Shown here in pieces: positions 4,901-10,331 of a stretch of 11,305 bases of DNA. Within the stretch, counting starts at the first letter, position 1; the number at the start of each line of letters is the position of its first letter. This DNA comes from an uncultured Phycisphaerales bacterium (GTDB lineage Bacteria > Planctomycetota > Phycisphaerae > WQYP01), in assembly GCA_903868035.1 (NCBI GenBank), contig CAIPTQ010000238.1, forward strand, positions 1 to 11,305. The letters run 5' to 3'. The position numbers were made by a program, and so were the translations under genes. A model generated the notes under the pieces. That model made no database searches and was not told where the DNA came from. It saw nothing but the letters and a program-made list of their open reading frames with translations.

Positions 4901-7005
4901 TCGTCATCGAAGCCCGGATTCAGGAACTCATCAAGGTCGGCAATCCCCTCAAGGACCTCATCGAAGCCGAAAAACAACTCGGCGACGTGCAAATCCGCAT
5001 CGAAAAACTCAAGGGCGAAATCAACTACTACAACAACCTCGTCACCCTCGCCACCATCACCATCACCGCCTACGAAAAGGACATCCAGTCCCCCACCGCC
5101 GCCAGCGAGCAGGAGAGCGTCAACGTCAACGTGGAGACCGAGGAAGTCGAGGCCAAGTACAAATCCGCCCGCGAAATCTTCGACACCGCCAAGGCCCGCA
5201 TCGTCGAAAGCCAGTTGAAAAACTCGGATGCCGAGCACGTGGCGGCACACATCGTCGCCGACGTGCCCCCGGCCCAGGCGGACTTTGTGGCCAACCAGCT
5301 CAAGCAACTCGGGAAGGTCGCCTCGTTCAACCGCGACCGCCGCCAAACCACCACCGGCGGCACCGGCGCGCCGATCCCCGGCGTCCAGGTGGAACAAAAA
5401 GACACCCGCTTCACCATCGACCTGTTCAACCTCGCCAACCTGGCCCCGCGCGAAACCACGGTGTTGCAGGTGGCCGTGCGCGATGTGGAGATCAGTTATA
5501 AGAATATTCTGGCCCTCGTGAAGCCGGTGCCGGCGGCCATGCCGGATGGTGTGCCCGCGAGCCAGCCGGCGGGGGCGGCGGCACTTACCGGCCGGGTCAT
5601 CTCCTCCAATCTCAGCGGCCAACTGCCCGAACAGAAACGGGCGGATATTCGGGCCGAGGTGCGAACCGACAATGCGGATGCGATCTTAGGGGCGTTGCGG
5701 GCCTCGGGCGAAGTGCTCGCCAGCTCGCTCAACACCAACCAGGACAACGCGGGCACGACCTCCGCCAAGCGCGGAATTCAGGTGACGCTGGTGAACATCG
5801 CCTCCGTGGGTGCCAAGGACATCGACAACATCACCATTGCCGTGCGCGACGTGGACGCGGCATACAACAAGGCGCTGGGCCTCATCCGCAAGGATGCCCC
5901 CGCTCCCGCCGTGGGTGCCGGCGTGCCCGCGGGCGTGGCGCTGCTCCCGCCCACCGTGGGCCGTGTTCTGTCGGCAAGCATGAACGGCCAGCAGCCCGTG
6001 CAGGCCGCGGCGGACATCCGGGCCGAGATTCGCGTGGACCTCGCGGCGGAACTGCTGGCCACGCTGCGCGCTTCGGGCGAAATTCTCAACAGCACCGCCA
6101 CGGAAAACCCCGAGACGCTCAACGTCACCCGCGCCAAGCGCGGCCTCTCGCTCCGCTTCGTCAACGTCGCGGCCATCAACCCCCGCGAAAACCAGGAACT
6201 CCACGGCGTGGCGGCGAATGTCGCCGACTCCTACCGCAACCTGCTGGTGGCGCTCCAGGACCTGGCGCTCAAGGGGGATGTGCGGATATTAAATTCGAGC
6301 CTGACCGACACCGACCCGCGCACCGTGAACGCCAACCTGCGTTTCGAGGCCCAGAAGACCGCCGTGGATGCCGTCGAAAAGGCGTTCACCGCCGCGGGGC
6401 TGGAATTTCCGGCGCGGATGACCACGCGCGCCCCGGAGAGTTCGGGAACGTTGGACTCCAAGGTCGGCTACCAGATCACCGAAATCAAGGCCGTCGAGAT
6501 GCTCGACCCCAAACGCATCATCACCCAGGGCGTCGAAGTGGATAATGTCGAACGCGCCGTCGGCCGCCTCCGCTCCTCCCTCACCGGCCTGGGCGTCAAG
6601 GTCCGCGAATCCGACTACAACGTCACCCACGACGCCACCACCGGCCGCGTCACCGCCCATATCATTTTAGATACATACGTGAGCGCCACCAACACCGTCC
6701 TCAACGACATCGACAACCTCGGCGGCCTCCAGAAAAACTACCAGGAAACCCGCAACGCCCAGGCCCCCGAAACCAAGACCTTCACCAAGGAACGCATCGA
6801 CCTCCAGCTCACCAGCCGCTCGCTGATCGTCCAGCCCGACCAGGGCCTCGGCTCCTCCTTCCGCGCCGCCCTCACCTCCGCCGCCGGCGCCCTGTTCCTG
6901 GCCCTCTACTACATCCTCACCGGCCTGCTCTTCCTCGTCCCCTTCACCATCATCGTCTGGCCCATCTGGACGCTCCACAAGCGGCGCAAGACCCGCGCCC
7001 AATAG
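1981..7005 (+). CDS. Giant mosaic transmembrane anti-sigma factor: zinc finger, secretin-N-like domains, DUF4349 and repeats
   Basis: A 1674-residue protein encoded directly after an ECF sigma factor. Residues 8-60 are a zinc-binding anti-sigma domain (zf-HC2/ZAS): H34-x3-C38-x2-C41 with His12 as the likely fourth ligand. A membrane helix follows at about 92-113, putting the rest outside the cytoplasm. About 167-247 resembles a secretin/TonB short N-domain (YVDARLDDILSDFGKTFGFIV). About 273-332 is a secretin N1-like domain (ITQVIPLKNVDAASLRKDL, then NTLVVTDTSAKIHRLAEVIQ). About 338-418 is a second one with a Gly-rich loop. Residues 420-875 are low-complexity, with a pseudopilin-like NGQNVGFGDAHAEFY at 787-801. 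DUF4349 spans 877-1034 (IIRNGTIEFEV, ADVTKQYNDIESELRGL, a coiled coil, then YYNNLVTLATITITAYE). About five repeats fill 1071-1618. A C-terminal membrane helix at about 1631-1662 ends in a basic tail. Binding and inhibition of the adjacent sigma factor is the expected role; the ligand sensed is unknown. Ordinary zf-HC2 anti-sigma proteins are a fraction of this length. Confidence 0.88.
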   Translation: MKELTGDHAFVHEHMAAYLAGGLEAGVREQFDAHINNCPECFDAFSEARDADRALQRTLGTFVPDAKLEDHIISHVREHFMNRWQHPVLRRAAYATAAAIALAASGVFANFAMRQDGRFNNPLTRQLAAQADSAAPELARPADWVAAKFSFNHKSAAGATVNTEKHYAMNYVDARLDDILSDFGKTFGFIVVKNVQTPQRVTIQNPNPVTADEAVQLLNSALLTQGYGTIQSKTDNTPNAKTILRIASIQEAKKSLIPVRTGADPSDIPLSDSIITQVIPLKNVDAASLRKDLASFISSDADVTVNAGSNTLVVTDTSAKIHRLAEVIQSLDSQRSIKTVIEYRQLTNANAGEAAKLLNGMFSPPSGARGGSGGAGAGPNGRLYADFDARTNTVVLNGPADQTAQAVDMLNRLESIPMDVAAKSFLAKSDPAQSAQQGGQPSQSNDTFFIQHLKNGPAQTPPQSVGTGVLAYNEKSGPLDRMDKITSTNGDDMGFQFGVNGNQRAGVDANGNAVASGGAASANDGKLGTVANAGDNYIKRAIPTPINGISTSSGNIIQAERYSTVVTDTNSKQVANSDRWVGGVTSSNVNAPTFAARQEDAPAAADKLNESKTDGLKGAYDVLLAPTVHATVRDDTKSGTAEDTKLTPTAVAPGKFSDQGTFLSLTDEARLSTEERAAKAKNEEPAKLAAADPNGPIAIINGQPVNQAAGDKLLASLSQANNSTDHLIPYADLLVSPTDWPEIQRTGTVADGTAAPSGGLLTNPTLGARYKIPDSSAASTNYTPAKNGQNVGFGDAHAEFYTYWYNITDLGVLYDKKVGDPKINIADSANVGMTQIAWSDPTLLAAVTPVAPATPPTATGTALTRPAAPMVDPAASLKIIRNGTIEFEVLSFDDAYRRITTIAAAERGFVASTSSQKLANGHVRGTIVVRVPPDNVDDFLKSLRALGDLKAQQIGAADVTKQYNDIESELRGLVVIEARIQELIKVGNPLKDLIEAEKQLGDVQIRIEKLKGEINYYNNLVTLATITITAYEKDIQSPTAASEQESVNVNVETEEVEAKYKSAREIFDTAKARIVESQLKNSDAEHVAAHIVADVPPAQADFVANQLKQLGKVASFNRDRRQTTTGGTGAPIPGVQVEQKDTRFTIDLFNLANLAPRETTVLQVAVRDVEISYKNILALVKPVPAAMPDGVPASQPAGAAALTGRVISSNLSGQLPEQKRADIRAEVRTDNADAILGALRASGEVLASSLNTNQDNAGTTSAKRGIQVTLVNIASVGAKDIDNITIAVRDVDAAYNKALGLIRKDAPAPAVGAGVPAGVALLPPTVGRVLSASMNGQQPVQAAADIRAEIRVDLAAELLATLRASGEILNSTATENPETLNVTRAKRGLSLRFVNVAAINPRENQELHGVAANVADSYRNLLVALQDLALKGDVRILNSSLTDTDPRTVNANLRFEAQKTAVDAVEKAFTAAGLEFPARMTTRAPESSGTLDSKVGYQITEIKAVEMLDPKRIITQGVEVDNVERAVGRLRSSLTGLGVKVRESDYNVTHDATTGRVTAHIILDTYVSATNTVLNDIDNLGGLQKNYQETRNAQAPETKTFTKERIDLQLTSRSLIVQPDQGLGSSFRAALTSAAGALFLALYYILTGLLFLVPFTIIVWPIWTLHKRRKTRAQ
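4339..4383 (+). other. Pseudopilin-like (H-X9-DG-like) motif coding segment
   Basis: This stretch of the giant gene encodes NGQNVGFGDAHAEFY (residues 787-801), preceded by a TNYTPAK segment. It resembles the C-terminal GQNVLFGDGHVEF signature of planctomycete-type pseudopilins (DUF1559/H-X9-DG proteins). Gly is replaced by Ala after the Asp, and Tyr stands where the upstream His is expected, so it looks like a degenerate or borrowed copy. Confidence 0.4.
5191..6834 (+). repeat. Five diverged tandem protein repeats downstream of DUF4349
   Basis: Within the giant protein, units of about 105-110 residues recur at about 1071-1181, 1202-1306, 1325-1428, 1430-1534 and 1539-1618. Units 2 and 3 are clearest: RVISSNLSG/RVLSASMNG, then ADIRAEVR/ADIRAEIR, LRASGEVL/LRASGEIL, AKRGIQVTLVN/AKRGLSLRFVN, and a closing IAVRDVDAAY/VAANVADSY. 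Units 1, 4 and 5 keep the pattern at lower similarity. The strand-helix-LRASGEVL core also matches the DUF4349 segment TIVVRVPPDNVDDFLKSLRA, implying internal duplication of that domain's fold. Confidence 0.7.
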
Positions 7006-7014
7006 CTCCGACCT

Positions 7015-7047
7015 GTGTCCGGTGCGCGGTTAACGCGTGCCGGACAC
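7015..7047. terminator. Long perfect-ended hairpin after the sigma/anti-sigma operon
   Basis: GTGTCCGG (7015-7022) and CCGGACAC (7040-7047) pair perfectly. TG/TG pairs as two G-U wobbles, CGCG pairs with CGCG, and the loop is GTTAA: a 14-bp stem starting ten bases past the stop codon. There is no T-run on either side, so it is either a terminator without a U-tract or an mRNA 3' end stabiliser. Confidence 0.55.
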
Positions 7048-7119
7048 GCTCCGCGGCGCGTCTAAATCGTGCCCGGCGCTCGTTGCGCACGCCCCAAAAA
7101 CGTCCCCATACGCGCATTT

Positions 7120-7149
7120 TTGGTGCCGCCCCCCCCGGCGCTGTATAAT
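7120..7149 (+). promoter_or_regulatory. Sigma70-type promoter of ppk2
   Basis: A perfect -10 box TATAAT (7144-7149) follows a TTGGTG -35-like hexamer (7120-7125) by 18 bases. Transcription would start near 7156, giving a leader of about 28 bases with AGGAG (7173-7177) ahead of ATG 7184. Its layout matches the panD promoter (TTGGTnCCGCC followed by GCGC before the -10). Confidence 0.7.
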
Positions 7150-7183
7150 CCCCCCCACTTCATTTCCCCCTCAGGAGTCCCTT

Positions 7184-8029
7184 ATGGTCAAACGCAAGGA
7201 CTTCGACCACCTGCTCGTCCCCCCTGGCAAAAAGTACCGCCTCGCCCGCGTCCCGCCCGATTCCACCAAGCACGTCCCCCCGCGCGACAAGGCCGACGCC
7301 GCCACGCAAAAAGCCGTCGAAAAACTGGGCATTTTGCAGGATAATCTCTATGCCGAGGGCCGCCGTTCGCTGCTGGTGATCCTCCAGGGTATGGACGCCT
7401 CCGGCAAGGACGGCGCGGTGCGCAAAATTTTTGACGCCGTCAATCCCACCGGCGTCCGCGTCTTCAGCTTCAAGCAACCTTCCGCCGAGGAACTCCGGCA
7501 TGACTTCCTGTGGCGCTGCCACGAAAAAGTCCCCCCGCGCGGCGACATCGGCGTCTTCAACCGCTCGTATTACGAGGACGTCCTGATCGTCCGCGTCCAT
7601 GCCGACCGCCTGCTGGCGCCCGAGCTGCTTGACAACAAGGCCGAATGGGCCCGCCGTTACCGCATGATCACTGAATTTGAGAGCGTGCTGGGCGACGCGG
7701 GCACCCGCGTGCTCAAGTTCTTCCTGCACATCTCCAAGGAGGAGCAGCGCAAGCGCTTCATGGCCCGCCAGAAGGATCCGACCAAGCACTGGAAACTCGC
7801 CGCCGCCGACTTTGCCGAGCGCCAGTTCTGGGACGACTACCAGGACGCCTACGAAAAAATGCTCCCCGCGACCAGCACCGCCGCCGCGCCCTGGTACATC
7901 ATTCCCGCCGACCACAAATGGGTGCGTAATTATTACCTCGCGCACCTGCTGGTCGCCGCGCTGCAGGAAATGAACCCCAAACCCCCCGAGCTGGCCGACC
8001 AATCGCTGATCACCAAGCGGTTCAAGTAA
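7184..8029 (+). CDS. ppk2: Polyphosphate:nucleotide phosphotransferase, PPK2 family (class III-like)
   Basis: A 281-residue P-loop kinase that transfers phosphate between inorganic polyphosphate and nucleoside mono- or diphosphates in the cytoplasm, linking polyphosphate stores to ATP/GTP supply. Walker A is GMDASGKDG at residues 69-77. The Walker B-like segment is FNRSYYEDVL at 125-134. The lid module KRFMARQKDPTKHWKL starts at 190 and is followed by the helix AERQFWDDYQDAYEKML. The GMDASGKDG form (rather than GRDAAGKGG) and the single-domain length fit class III enzymes, which in characterised cases act on both AMP and ADP; class assignment here is by motif only. The frame is open upstream to 7037, but that extension runs through the promoter. 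ATG 7184 with AGGAG at 7173-7177 and an MVKRKDF start is preferred. It is probably a single-gene transcript. Confidence 0.93.
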   Translation: MVKRKDFDHLLVPPGKKYRLARVPPDSTKHVPPRDKADAATQKAVEKLGILQDNLYAEGRRSLLVILQGMDASGKDGAVRKIFDAVNPTGVRVFSFKQPSAEELRHDFLWRCHEKVPPRGDIGVFNRSYYEDVLIVRVHADRLLAPELLDNKAEWARRYRMITEFESVLGDAGTRVLKFFLHISKEEQRKRFMARQKDPTKHWKLAAADFAERQFWDDYQDAYEKMLPATSTAAAPWYIIPADHKWVRNYYLAHLLVAALQEMNPKPPELADQSLITKRFK

Positions 8030-8044
8030 GGCGGGCGTCAGGTG

Positions 8045-8072
8045 CGCGGGCGGGGGATATTTCACGCCCGCG
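8045..8072. terminator. Short GC hairpin after ppk2
   Basis: CGCGGGCG (8045-8052) pairs perfectly with CGCCCGCG (8065-8072) around a 12-base loop, 15 bases after the ppk2 stop. It has no T-run. It could end or pause the ppk2 transcript before the panD promoter. Confidence 0.4.
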
Positions 8073-8084
8073 GCGAACGGTCAT

Positions 8085-8113
8085 TTGGTCCCGCCGCATC
8101 CGCGCCATACAAT
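8085..8113 (+). promoter_or_regulatory. Sigma70-type promoter of panD
   Basis: TTGGTC (8085-8090) and TACAAT (8108-8113) are separated by exactly 17 bases. Transcription would start near 8120 and give a leader of about 40 bases. The same TTGGTnCCGCC followed by a GCGC-containing spacer is seen at the ppk2 promoter. Confidence 0.65.
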
Positions 8114-8126
8114 AGATTCCGACCCT

Positions 8127-8139
8127 GCGGAAATTCCGC
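8127..8139. promoter_or_regulatory. Perfect 13-bp dyad in the panD leader, possible operator
   Basis: GCGGAA-A-TTCCGC (8127-8139) is a perfect inverted repeat about 14 bases downstream of the -10 box and ten bases before the ribosome binding site. The position suits a repressor operator. It is also short enough to be chance. Confidence 0.35.
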
Positions 8140-8148
8140 GTTTATTTC

Positions 8149-8162
8149 AGGAGCGTCCCATT
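8149..8162 (+). promoter_or_regulatory. Ribosome binding site supporting an ATT start for panD
   Basis: AGGAG (8149-8153) lies six bases before ATT 8160-8162. The only other start-like codon in frame nearby is TTG at 8172, 18 bases from this site and without one of its own. No in-frame ATG or GTG exists between the promoter and the conserved core. Confidence 0.7.
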
Positions 8163-8537
8163 CACACCAAGTTGCTAAAGGCGAAAATCCACCATGCCGT
8201 AGTCACGCAAACCGACCCGAGCTACCACGGCTCGATCACGATTGATGCGGATTTGCTGCGGGCCACGGGCCTGCATCCCAACGAACAGGTATTGGTGGCG
8301 GACTGCGAGAACGGGAACCGATTTGAAACGTATATCATTCCCGGCGCGGCGGCGTCGGGGATCATCGGGATCAACGGCGCGGCGGCACGGCTGTCGAAGG
8401 TGGGCAACCGGGTGATTGTAATGGCGTTTGTGTCTTTGGCGGAGAAGGAGATTGCAGCGCACGTCGCCCGGATCGTGGTGTGCGACCAGGCGAATAAAAT
8501 CAGCGAACGGATCGAGCAAAAATCGACGCTGGGCTAA
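8160..8537 (+). CDS. panD: Aspartate 1-decarboxylase (PanD), apparent ATT start
   Basis: Decarboxylates L-aspartate to beta-alanine for pantothenate and coenzyme A synthesis; a pyruvoyl enzyme made as a proenzyme that cleaves itself at Gly24-Ser25. Counting from ATT 8160 as residue 1, the protein is 125 residues, close to the 126 of E. coli PanD, and all key positions fall on the E. coli numbers: Lys9 and His11 (KIH), Tyr22, Gly24-Ser25 (SYHGSITID), Arg54, Thr57 and Tyr58 (NRFETY), and Asn72 (GIIGINGAAA). No ATG or GTG is available upstream; the frame opens at a TTG that is the -35 box. The alternative start, TTG 8172, would remove four residues and has no ribosome binding site. It has its own promoter and is convergent with the pil operon, overlapping its last stop codon by four bases. 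Function is near certain; the start codon is likely but unproven. Confidence 0.95.
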   Translation: MHTKLLKAKIHHAVVTQTDPSYHGSITIDADLLRATGLHPNEQVLVADCENGNRFETYIIPGAAASGIIGINGAAARLSKVGNRVIVMAFVSLAEKEIAAHVARIVVCDQANKISERIEQKSTLG

Positions 8538-9169
8538 TTTTTATTCAGGCGGGGCTGCATGGACAGTTCGATCGTGGGGCCGCCGGGGGAGTCCACGTGC
8601 TGCAGCGTGACGCCATCGTTGCGGATTTTCAGGACGCGGGCGCCGGCGACAACATCGCCGACCTTGACGATTTTGCCGTTGATGACGGCCATGTCGCTGT
8701 TGACGATGGTGGCGAGTTTGAAATCCTCGACGCGGAGGCTGAGCGCTGGTACGCCGGGGATGGTGGCGGGAGGGGGCGTGCTGGAACTGCGGGTGGCGGC
8801 GGGTTGGGGGGGGTGACTGCCAAGGTCTTTGAGCCAGGCGTCGGACATGGCGAAGGGATTGCGCGGGACGGCAGCGAGGGAGTGGTCGCCGCGGAGATCC
8901 TGGCAGAGGAGCGCGGTGGTGGGATCGGCCTTGAGTTCATTCATCATGGCGTCGAGGGCCGCGGGGGAGATTTCATTGGCCAGAACCGGAGGCGCGAGGG
9001 GCGAACCACTGGGCACCGGCGCTCCGGAGGCGGATTGGGGACCAGTGCCGCCCTTGAGGAACTGCAGGGCGACCAGGCCGATGAGGAGCGCGCCCAGTGA
9101 GAGCACGATGACCAGTTTTCTGGATTCGTTGGGCTTGGCGGCGGTTGGATTGCGGTCAAAATCACCCAT
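8534..9169 (-). CDS. PilP/GspC-like type IV pilus or type II secretion inner-membrane protein
   Basis: A 211-residue protein, last gene of the pil operon. It has a short cytoplasmic N-terminus, a membrane helix at about 18-38 (KLVIVLSLGALLIGLVALQF), a Pro/Ser-rich linker, a helical middle (about 65-110) containing an ...AVPRNPFAM... segment, and a second Pro-rich linker. The C-terminal beta-domain (about 144-206) carries INGKIVKVGDVVAGARVLKI and VTLQH, the pattern of the GspC/GspB/PilP periplasmic domain that docks to the secretin. Proteobacterial PilP is a lipoprotein; here a membrane helix replaces the lipobox, as in GspC. ATG 9169 lies two bases after the pilO stop, with GGAG within the end of pilO. 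The role as secretin-linking subunit is inferred from domain shape and gene order. Confidence 0.75.
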   Translation of the reverse strand: MGDFDRNPTAAKPNESRKLVIVLSLGALLIGLVALQFLKGGTGPQSASGAPVPSGSPLAPPVLANEISPAALDAMMNELKADPTTALLCQDLRGDHSLAAVPRNPFAMSDAWLKDLGSHPPQPAATRSSSTPPPATIPGVPALSLRVEDFKLATIVNSDMAVINGKIVKVGDVVAGARVLKIRNDGVTLQHVDSPGGPTIELSMQPRLNKN

Positions 9170-9171
9170 GG

Positions 9172-9723
9172 TTACCGCTCCATGTAAAAGGTGGAAAACT
9201 GGACGGTCAGCGAGCAGTTGACCTTGTCGGAGGCGCGGGCCTTGGCGTCCTTGTCCTGGATGTCGATGGTGGCCGAGTCGAGGCGGGCGATTTGGGACAT
9301 CGCGCGCAGCCCCGCGAGGAATTTGTAGCAGCTATCCCAGTCGCCGCTGCCGACCACGGTGACCTGGACGGTTTTGTAAGCGCCGGCGGACTTGGGGCTG
9401 CCGACGGGGGGCATGTTTTCGATGCGGATGCCCGCGGCCTTGGCGACGTCGGATAGTTCCTTGTTGAAGGCGCTGTCGGGGGGTCCGGAGGCGAGGCGTT
9501 TTTCGGCCTCCTGGATTTGGGTCTGGGCGCGGGCGCTGGCGAGGCGGAGCTGCTCGAGGCGGGCGAGGGAGCCGTTGAGGGCGGCGGTGGCGGTGATGTC
9601 TTCGGCCCCGCTCTTGAGCATGGGGTAGATGCCGAAGGCGGCGGCGCCGGCCAGCAGCAGGACGACGACGGCGATGCCGGCATAGTTGACGATTTTGAGA
9701 GACTGTTTGACTTGTTCGTGCAT
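9172..9723 (-). CDS. pilO: Type IV pilus alignment protein PilO-like
   Basis: A 183-residue bitopic protein of the PilO/GspM type that pairs with PilN in the inner membrane and forms the periplasmic alignment platform. It has a short cytoplasmic start (MHEQVKQSLKIV), a membrane helix at about 13-31, a coiled coil at about 40-80 (LEQLRLASARAQTQIQEAEKRL), and an alpha/beta periplasmic domain at about 95-183 with YKTVQVTVVGSGDWDSCYKF and a final strand SLTVQFSTFYMER. ATG 9723 is chosen because it gives a normal PilO N-terminus and has AGGG upstream. A TTG at 9750, overlapping the pilN stop, would add nine residues and is possible. It sits 23 bases after pilN and two bases before the PilP-like gene. 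Confidence 0.82.
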   Translation of the reverse strand: MHEQVKQSLKIVNYAGIAVVVLLLAGAAAFGIYPMLKSGAEDITATAALNGSLARLEQLRLASARAQTQIQEAEKRLASGPPDSAFNKELSDVAKAAGIRIENMPPVGSPKSAGAYKTVQVTVVGSGDWDSCYKFLAGLRAMSQIARLDSATIDIQDKDAKARASDKVNCSLTVQFSTFYMER

Positions 9724-9746
9724 GGTCAGCCCTGGATAAAAAGCCT

Positions 9747-10331
9747 TCAATTCGCCTTGACGAGGGGTTGTTCGCAGGTGATGTCAAAGGAGGTGACTTC
9801 GCCGTCGAGCAAGGTGGTCAGGTGTTTTTCGCCGAGCGGGACGATGAGGGGGAGACGGGGGGACTTGCCGATCTGGGTGAGGCGTTCGAGGAAGCGGGAG
9901 TGGGAGGTGTCGTTGGCGGTGATGCCGCGGATGCGGACGGAATAACGGGCGTCGGCGGGTTTGACATCGGCGGGGTGGGCCACGACGCGGAGGAATTCGA
10001 GGGAGTCGCTTTCGGCAAAGCCGCCGGAGACGCCGGTGAGCAGGGCGAGGAGCACCTTGTCGCCCTGGAGATCCTCCATCTTTTTCATGCGCCCGGCGAG
10101 GTCGTCGCGGCGGGCGCGGAGATCGTTGTACTCGGTGAGGAAGACGGCGTTGTCCTGGCATTGCCGCGTGAGACGGGCAAACTCGGCGGCCTGCTTGCGC
10201 CGCCACATGTAGGTTTGCAGGAGCGCAACGGCGGCCACGGCCACGGTGATGATGAGCAGGGTGCTCCAGCGGCTGACGAGCGCGGCACGGGCGACGCGGA
10301 TGCGGTATTCAACGGGAATCAGTTCAGCCAT
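9747..10331 (-). CDS. pilN: Type IV pilus alignment protein PilN-like
   Basis: A 194-residue bitopic inner-membrane protein. The N-terminus MAELIPVEYRIRVARA resembles the PilN segment (NLLP/LIP-x-x-Y-R) that binds PilM in the cytoplasm. A membrane helix follows at about 23-41, a coiled coil at about 45-95 (RLTRQCQDNAVFLTEYNDLR, then RRDDLAGRMKKMEDL), and a ferredoxin-like periplasmic fold at about 115-190 (YSVRIRGITANDTSHSRFLE, then SFDITCEQPL). ATG 10331 overlaps the pilM stop by eight bases and has a strong AGGAGG five bases upstream inside pilM, so the two are translationally coupled. The frame extends further upstream, but only as an out-of-frame reading of pilM. Confidence 0.83.
   Translation of the reverse strand: MAELIPVEYRIRVARAALVSRWSTLLIITVAVAAVALLQTYMWRRKQAAEFARLTRQCQDNAVFLTEYNDLRARRDDLAGRMKKMEDLQGDKVLLALLTGVSGGFAESDSLEFLRVVAHPADVKPADARYSVRIRGITANDTSHSRFLERLTQIGKSPRLPLIVPLGEKHLTTLLDGEVTSFDITCEQPLVKAN

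Noticed and set aside
4147..5622. Long minus-strand open frame (491 codons) opposite the giant gene
   Set aside because: Gly/Asp/Val-rich low-complexity translation typical of the antisense of a GC-rich gene. The plus strand carries recognisable DUF4349.
7037..7183. N-terminal extension of PPK2 from 7037
   Set aside because: It begins in the terminator-like hairpin and crosses the TATAAT promoter; the ribosome binding site supports ATG 7184.
7160..8065. Minus-strand open frame of 301 codons opposite ppk2
   Set aside because: The plus strand encodes PPK2 with intact Walker motifs; the antisense translation has no recognisable motif.
8085..8159. Upstream TTG start at 8085 for panD
   Set aside because: That codon is the -35 box of the panD promoter, and the extra 25 residues have no counterpart in PanD proteins.
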